64,000 nucleotides of DNA from JAKLIX01 sp964605655 (GTDB lineage Bacteria > Bacteroidota > Bacteroidia > Bacteroidales > CAIXZF01), in the NCBI GenBank assembly GCA_964605655.1, contig CAZSDK010000001.1:186001-250000 (forward strand), given 5' to 3'. The translations under genes were made by a program, and so were the position numbers. Numbering within the stretch: position 1 is the stretch's first letter; every line of letters starts with the position of its first letter. This document shows positions 60,644 to 64,000 of this stretch, in pieces. Below the pieces are notes generated by a model. The model saw only the letters and a program-made list of their open reading frames with translations, was not told the origin of the DNA and did not search any database.

Positions 60644-60651
60644 TACTTTTG
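60644..60651 (+). promoter_or_regulatory. Bacteroidota -7 box for the C69 dipeptidase
   Basis: TACTTTTG matches TAnnTTTG and lies 21 bases before ATG 60673; it overlaps a TTG that would otherwise give a longer frame. Confidence 0.55.
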
Positions 60652-60672
60652 TTCCCCCAAAAACCATCGCTT

Positions 60673-62304
60673 ATGAAATTACGACTTGCTTCCTTCTTTC
60701 TGATCTCTCTGATGACCCTGTCGCAGGCTTTTCCCTGCACCAACCTCCTGATCTCCAAAGGTGCTTCCAAAGACGGCTCCGTGATGATCACCTACCTGGC
60801 TGATTCTCACGTGCTTTATGGAGAGCTCTATTATACTCCGGCAAGGGATCACACGGAAGGTTCTCTCCGTGACATCTATGAGTGGGATACCGGCAAGTTC
60901 ATGGGCAGGATCAAACAGGTAAAACATACCTACAACGTGGTGGGCAACATGAACGAACACCAGGTGGCCGTCGGCGAGACCACCTACGGAGGGCGCGAAG
61001 AACTTTGGCACCAGCCTGACGCCGTGATGGACTACGGCAGCCTGATGTACATCGCCCTGGAGAGGGCCCGCACCGCCCGGGAAGCCATCAAGATCATGAC
61101 CGACCTGGTAGCCGAATATGGCTACGCCAGTGAAGGTGAATCTTTCTCCATTTCGGACGCCAACGAGGTGTGGATCATGGAGATGATAGGAAAAGGCAGC
61201 ACTGAAAAAGGCGCCGTTTGGGTAGCCAGAAGAGTCCCCGACGGATATATCAGCGGTCATGCCAACCAGGCACGCATCCAGACCTTCCCTATGAATGACC
61301 CCGACAACTGCCTCTACTCATCTGATGTGATCAGCTTTGCCCGCAAAATGGGCTGGTACACCGGTGATGATAAGGATTTTAGCTTCTCTGACACATACAA
61401 CCCCGTGGATTTCGGAGGTGCCCGCTTTTGTGATGCCAGGGTGTGGAGCATGTTCCGCAGGGTAAACAAAGACATGGACCAGTATGCCGACTATGCCCAG
61501 GGCCTCAACGTAAAACACCGCATGCCCCTGTGGATCAAACCCGACCATAAGATAGACCTCCATGAAGCCATGGACCTGATGCGGGACCATTTTGAGGGAA
61601 CCCCCCTCGACATGATGAAGGACCTCGGCGGAGGGCCTTACAACAACGGGGTTCGCTGGAGACCCATGACCTGGCAGGTCGACTCTGTCGACTATTTTAA
61701 TGAGAGAGCCATCTCCACCATGCAAACCGGCTTTTTCTTCCTCGCCCAGTCCAGGAACTGGCTGCCCGATGCCATTGGCGGCATCTTCTGGTTTGGGGTG
61801 GATGACACCTATACCGGTGTGTATTCGCCCATGTACTGCTCCATCAACAAAGTCCCCCATTCCTATGCCGTCGGCAACGGGTCGATGATGGAATTTTCGG
61901 ATGATGCAGCCTTCTGGGCCTTCAACCAGGTGTCGAACTTTGCCTATACCCGCTATCGCGACATGGTCCCGGAGATCCGCAAAGTACAGCTGGAACTCGA
62001 AGAAAAGTACATAGGGCTCACCCAGGGCGTCGATATCGTCGCCAAAGAACTTTACAAGAAGAATCCGGCCCTGGGCACAGACTACCTGACGGATTTTTCC
62101 GTTACCCAGGGAGACCTGACCGTGAAACGCTGGAAAGAACTTTACCGTTACCTGTTCACCCGCTATCTCGACGGCAACATCAAGGAAAAAGATGGCGACA
62201 AACAGAACCCAAAACTGCAGCAACCCGGGTATGGGGAAGACTGGTTGCGGCTGATCATCCGGGAGACCGGTGACCGTTACAAGACGCCCAAACCCACAAA
62301 ATAA
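60673..62304 (+). CDS. C69 family dipeptidase
   Basis: A 543-residue exported Ntn-hydrolase. The signal peptide ends just before Pro21-Cys22, and Cys22 (PCTNLLISKGASKDGS) is the expected nucleophile exposed by cleavage. Further family segments are GNMNEHQVAVGETTYGGRE, EGESFSISDANEVWIMEMIGKG and ANQARIQTF. PepD-type enzymes cleave dipeptides or short peptides with broad specificity; location is probably periplasmic. Start ATG 60673 follows a promoter box. A coiled-coil protein gene follows 6 bases later in the same direction. Confidence 0.9.
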   Translation: MKLRLASFFLISLMTLSQAFPCTNLLISKGASKDGSVMITYLADSHVLYGELYYTPARDHTEGSLRDIYEWDTGKFMGRIKQVKHTYNVVGNMNEHQVAVGETTYGGREELWHQPDAVMDYGSLMYIALERARTAREAIKIMTDLVAEYGYASEGESFSISDANEVWIMEMIGKGSTEKGAVWVARRVPDGYISGHANQARIQTFPMNDPDNCLYSSDVISFARKMGWYTGDDKDFSFSDTYNPVDFGGARFCDARVWSMFRRVNKDMDQYADYAQGLNVKHRMPLWIKPDHKIDLHEAMDLMRDHFEGTPLDMMKDLGGGPYNNGVRWRPMTWQVDSVDYFNERAISTMQTGFFFLAQSRNWLPDAIGGIFWFGVDDTYTGVYSPMYCSINKVPHSYAVGNGSMMEFSDDAAFWAFNQVSNFAYTRYRDMVPEIRKVQLELEEKYIGLTQGVDIVAKELYKKNPALGTDYLTDFSVTQGDLTVKRWKELYRYLFTRYLDGNIKEKDGDKQNPKLQQPGYGEDWLRLIIRETGDRYKTPKPTK

Positions 62305-62310
62305 AAGGAT

Positions 62311-63237
62311 ATGGAAGATTTTTCTGACATCCAGGATTTTGATGCTAAAATAAAACGCTACAAAAGGACCATCAAGATCCTCAGTGCCGTCGTGGTGGTC
62401 CTCGGCATCCTGCTGATCTTTGCAGGTACGAGGGTAAGGACCATCGTGGTGCAAAGCGACAAGGTCAATACCGAAAAAATGGCCCTCCAGGGGGAGCTGG
62501 ATTCCCTGTTGAAAGAACACAACAAGATCAGGACCGAGTACGGAGATATCAGCACCTCCCTGCTCACCAAGGATAGCATCATCCAGGCCAACGCCAATGA
62601 GATCAAGGAGTTGCTGGCTTATAAATATGATTACAACAAGATCAAGAAGAAACTCGACAAGCTTCGCAGCATCACCCAGGGCTACGTCCACCAGATCGAC
62701 TCCCTGCTGACCCTTAACAGCGCCCTTCGCAAGGAGAATACCGCCATCCGCGACGACCTTTCCAAAGAAAAGGACCGCAGCAGTTCCTTGTCGAAGGAGA
62801 AAGAGAACCTGACCGAGAAAGTGACCATGGGTTCCTACCTGAAAGCTTATAACATTAAAGCAGAGGCTGTTAAACTCAAATCCAGCGGCAAGGAAGTCTC
62901 AACCGAAAAAGCCCACAGGACCGATGCCGTCAAGGTCTGCTTCACCATCAGCGAGAATCCCCTGACAGAGCCGGGCCCCAAAACGGTCTACATCCGTATT
63001 GCCAGGCCAGATAATGTGATCGTCACCGAAGGGACCGATGCCAGTACCTTTATGTTCAACGGGGAGGTGATACAATATACCCTGAAGAAGGATATCGACT
63101 ACCAAAACAAGGCCCAGAACATCTGCGTGACCTGGAAGAAGAAAGACCGGAACTCAGATGCCATGGAAGGCACCTACCATGTGGCTGTCTTCGTCGACGG
63201 ATACGAGATCGGCAAGGGCAGCTTTGAACTCAAATAA
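62311..63237 (+). CDS. Membrane-anchored coiled-coil protein of unknown function
   Basis: 308 residues. A short cytoplasmic N-terminus (about 1-22), one TM helix at about 23-43 (ILSAVVVVLGILLIFA), a long heptad-rich coiled coil to about residue 175, and a C-terminal beta-rich domain of about 125 residues (ISENPLTEPGPKTVYIR, then YHVAVFVDGYEIGKGSFEL). The fold of the last part resembles small beta-sandwich domains. Family unknown to me, though similar proteins are common in Bacteroidota. It is likely co-transcribed with the dipeptidase (6-base gap) and convergent with ribF. Confidence 0.7.
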   Translation: MEDFSDIQDFDAKIKRYKRTIKILSAVVVVLGILLIFAGTRVRTIVVQSDKVNTEKMALQGELDSLLKEHNKIRTEYGDISTSLLTKDSIIQANANEIKELLAYKYDYNKIKKKLDKLRSITQGYVHQIDSLLTLNSALRKENTAIRDDLSKEKDRSSSLSKEKENLTEKVTMGSYLKAYNIKAEAVKLKSSGKEVSTEKAHRTDAVKVCFTISENPLTEPGPKTVYIRIARPDNVIVTEGTDASTFMFNGEVIQYTLKKDIDYQNKAQNICVTWKKKDRNSDAMEGTYHVAVFVDGYEIGKGSFELK

Positions 63238-63244
63238 GGAAATT

Positions 63245-64000
63245 TTAGCGGCGAAGGATCTGAAGCGCCTTTTCTTTGTCGGATCGCAGCTGAGCAGCCA
63301 GGGCGTCCAGGTTCTCAAATTTCTTTTCTGACCGGATCTTCTCCATAAAACCTATGGTGACCTGCTCACCGTAAATGTCCTTGTCGAAATCGAAAATGTT
63401 CGTTTCTATCGTCAGCTTTTTCCCGTCAAGCGTGGGCCTGAAGCCGATGTTGCACATCCCGTCAAAAGCTTCATTCTGGTATTCGGCATACACGGCATAC
63501 ACTCCATTCCCGGGGATCAGTTTGTTGGGATGGGTCTCCAGGTTGATGGTCGGAAAACCGATGGTGCGCCCTTTCCTGTCGCCTTCCACCACTTGTCCCG
63601 ACATCAGGTAAGGATAGCCCAGGAAAAGCCAGGCACGGTCGAGGTCGCCACCGGCGAGGGCCTTACGGATTCGGGTGGAGCTTACCTTGGAGTCTTCTAT
63701 GTCCTGGGAAGTCAGCTTCTCGACCGTAAAATGATATTGCTCAGAGAGGTCTGAAAGTACTTCAATGCCTCCTTCCCTGCCTTTCCCGAACTGATGATCG
63801 GGGCCCATCACGATATAATCAGCGTTGAGGGCGTTCACCAGCACCCCCACCACAAACGCTTCCGGGGAAAGTCCTGAAAGCTCCGGTGTAAAAGGAAGGA
63901 CCACAAGGTGTTCCACGCCCGTGTTCTCAATCAGCCGGATCTTCTCTTCCAGGGTGGTCAGCAGGTTGAATTCTTCATTGGCCGTGCCAAGGACCAGCTT
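63245..64000 (-). CDS. ribF: Bifunctional riboflavin kinase/FAD synthetase (3' part, runs off right edge)
   Basis: Makes FMN and FAD from riboflavin. The frame stays open to the last base, so the N-terminus lies beyond the window; an in-frame GTG at 63916 is internal. Visible: the end of the nucleotidyltransferase domain (VMGPDHQFGKGREG; SSTRIRKAL), then the riboflavin kinase domain with GRTIGFPTINLE, NGVYAV and the C-terminal segment EKIRSEKKF. 251 of about 310 residues are present. Confidence 0.92.
   Translation of the reverse strand, partial: KLVLGTANEEFNLLTTLEEKIRLIENTGVEHLVVLPFTPELSGLSPEAFVVGVLVNALNADYIVMGPDHQFGKGREGGIEVLSDLSEQYHFTVEKLTSQDIEDSKVSSTRIRKALAGGDLDRAWLFLGYPYLMSGQVVEGDRKGRTIGFPTINLETHPNKLIPGNGVYAVYAEYQNEAFDGMCNIGFRPTLDGKKLTIETNIFDFDKDIYGEQVTIGFMEKIRSEKKFENLDALAAQLRSDKEKALQILRR

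Larger units (their letters stand above)
60223..60672. other. Non-coding repeat-bearing region
   Basis: 450 bases without a gene. It contains the second palindromic element (60339-60368), a CTGCGCCCCTGCGCC stretch, copy B of the dispersed repeat (60479-60558), a GGGAT array (60545-60571), a CAGTGTACC-type repeat (about 60579-60610) and the promoter of the dipeptidase gene. Confidence 0.7.

Noticed and set aside
61318..62691. 457-codon minus-strand frame opposite the dipeptidase and coiled-coil genes
   Set aside because: It lies antisense to two well-supported genes, has no recognisable motif and an amino-acid make-up typical of a shadow frame in GC-rich codons.

Overview
The window is a chromosomal fragment of a member of the Bacteroidota, probably a free-living relative of the Bacteroidales; I would not go below phylum with confidence. 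Three things point there. Several exported proteins end in type IX secretion (T9SS) C-terminal sorting domains. TAnnTTTG promoter boxes, the Bacteroidota -7 element, sit in front of many genes. The protein families are typical of the phylum: a TANFOR-like giant protein, TonB-dependent receptors, a GYDIA-type GHMP kinase and propeller-bearing histidine kinases. Both ends cut a gene: a VIT/VWA/TonB protein on the left and ribF on the right.

Layout. 0-7 kb holds housekeeping genes: a DEAD-box helicase, a cyclophilin, an LEA-like lipoprotein, a POT-type transporter, an HD-domain protein and tRNA-Arg(CCG) with its own promoter and terminator. 7.1-10.8 kb, just after the tRNA, is an AT-rich surface-glycan group (FAD oxidoreductase, GT39-like membrane glycosyltransferase, GT2 glycosyltransferase). 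10.8-23.2 kb on the minus strand is an exported-protein cluster: a T9SS cargo, an outer-membrane barrel, a 2352-residue giant and an FN3 protein. 23.3-25.5 kb is a hybrid histidine kinase. 25.6-32.8 kb is a six-gene Hyf/complex I-like membrane oxidoreductase. Its catalytic subunits lack the NiFe ligands and most of the proximal FeS ligands, so it belongs with the energy-converting hydrogenase-related (Ehr) complexes of unknown substrate.

34.3-49.5 kb is a tightly spaced co-directional run: an nSTAND1-type NTPase with TM, coiled coil and WD40; a TonB-dependent receptor with a TPR-like N-terminus; a nucleotide-transporter-like (NTT) protein fused to HEAT repeats and a cNMP-fold tail; a 1263-residue propeller histidine kinase; a small outer-membrane-like protein; a KAS III-type condensing enzyme; and an SDR reductase. 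49.5-54.8 kb is a mevalonate pathway operon (fni, mvaA, GYDIA kinase, mvaD, mevalonate kinase) behind its own promoter, followed by a secreted endonuclease I.

55.9-64 kb holds rsgA, a class C beta-lactamase-like hydrolase, a propeller T9SS protein lying between two copies of a dispersed repeat, a C69 dipeptidase, a coiled-coil membrane protein and ribF. Intergenic DNA carries families of short tandem heptamers (GGGATRC and KGGCAGT) that repeatedly start at or abut stop codons, plus a palindromic element present twice.

The best candidates for undescribed biology are the ligand-less Ehr-type complex, the nSTAND/TonB/NTT-HEAT/kinase operon, and the giant exported-protein cluster.
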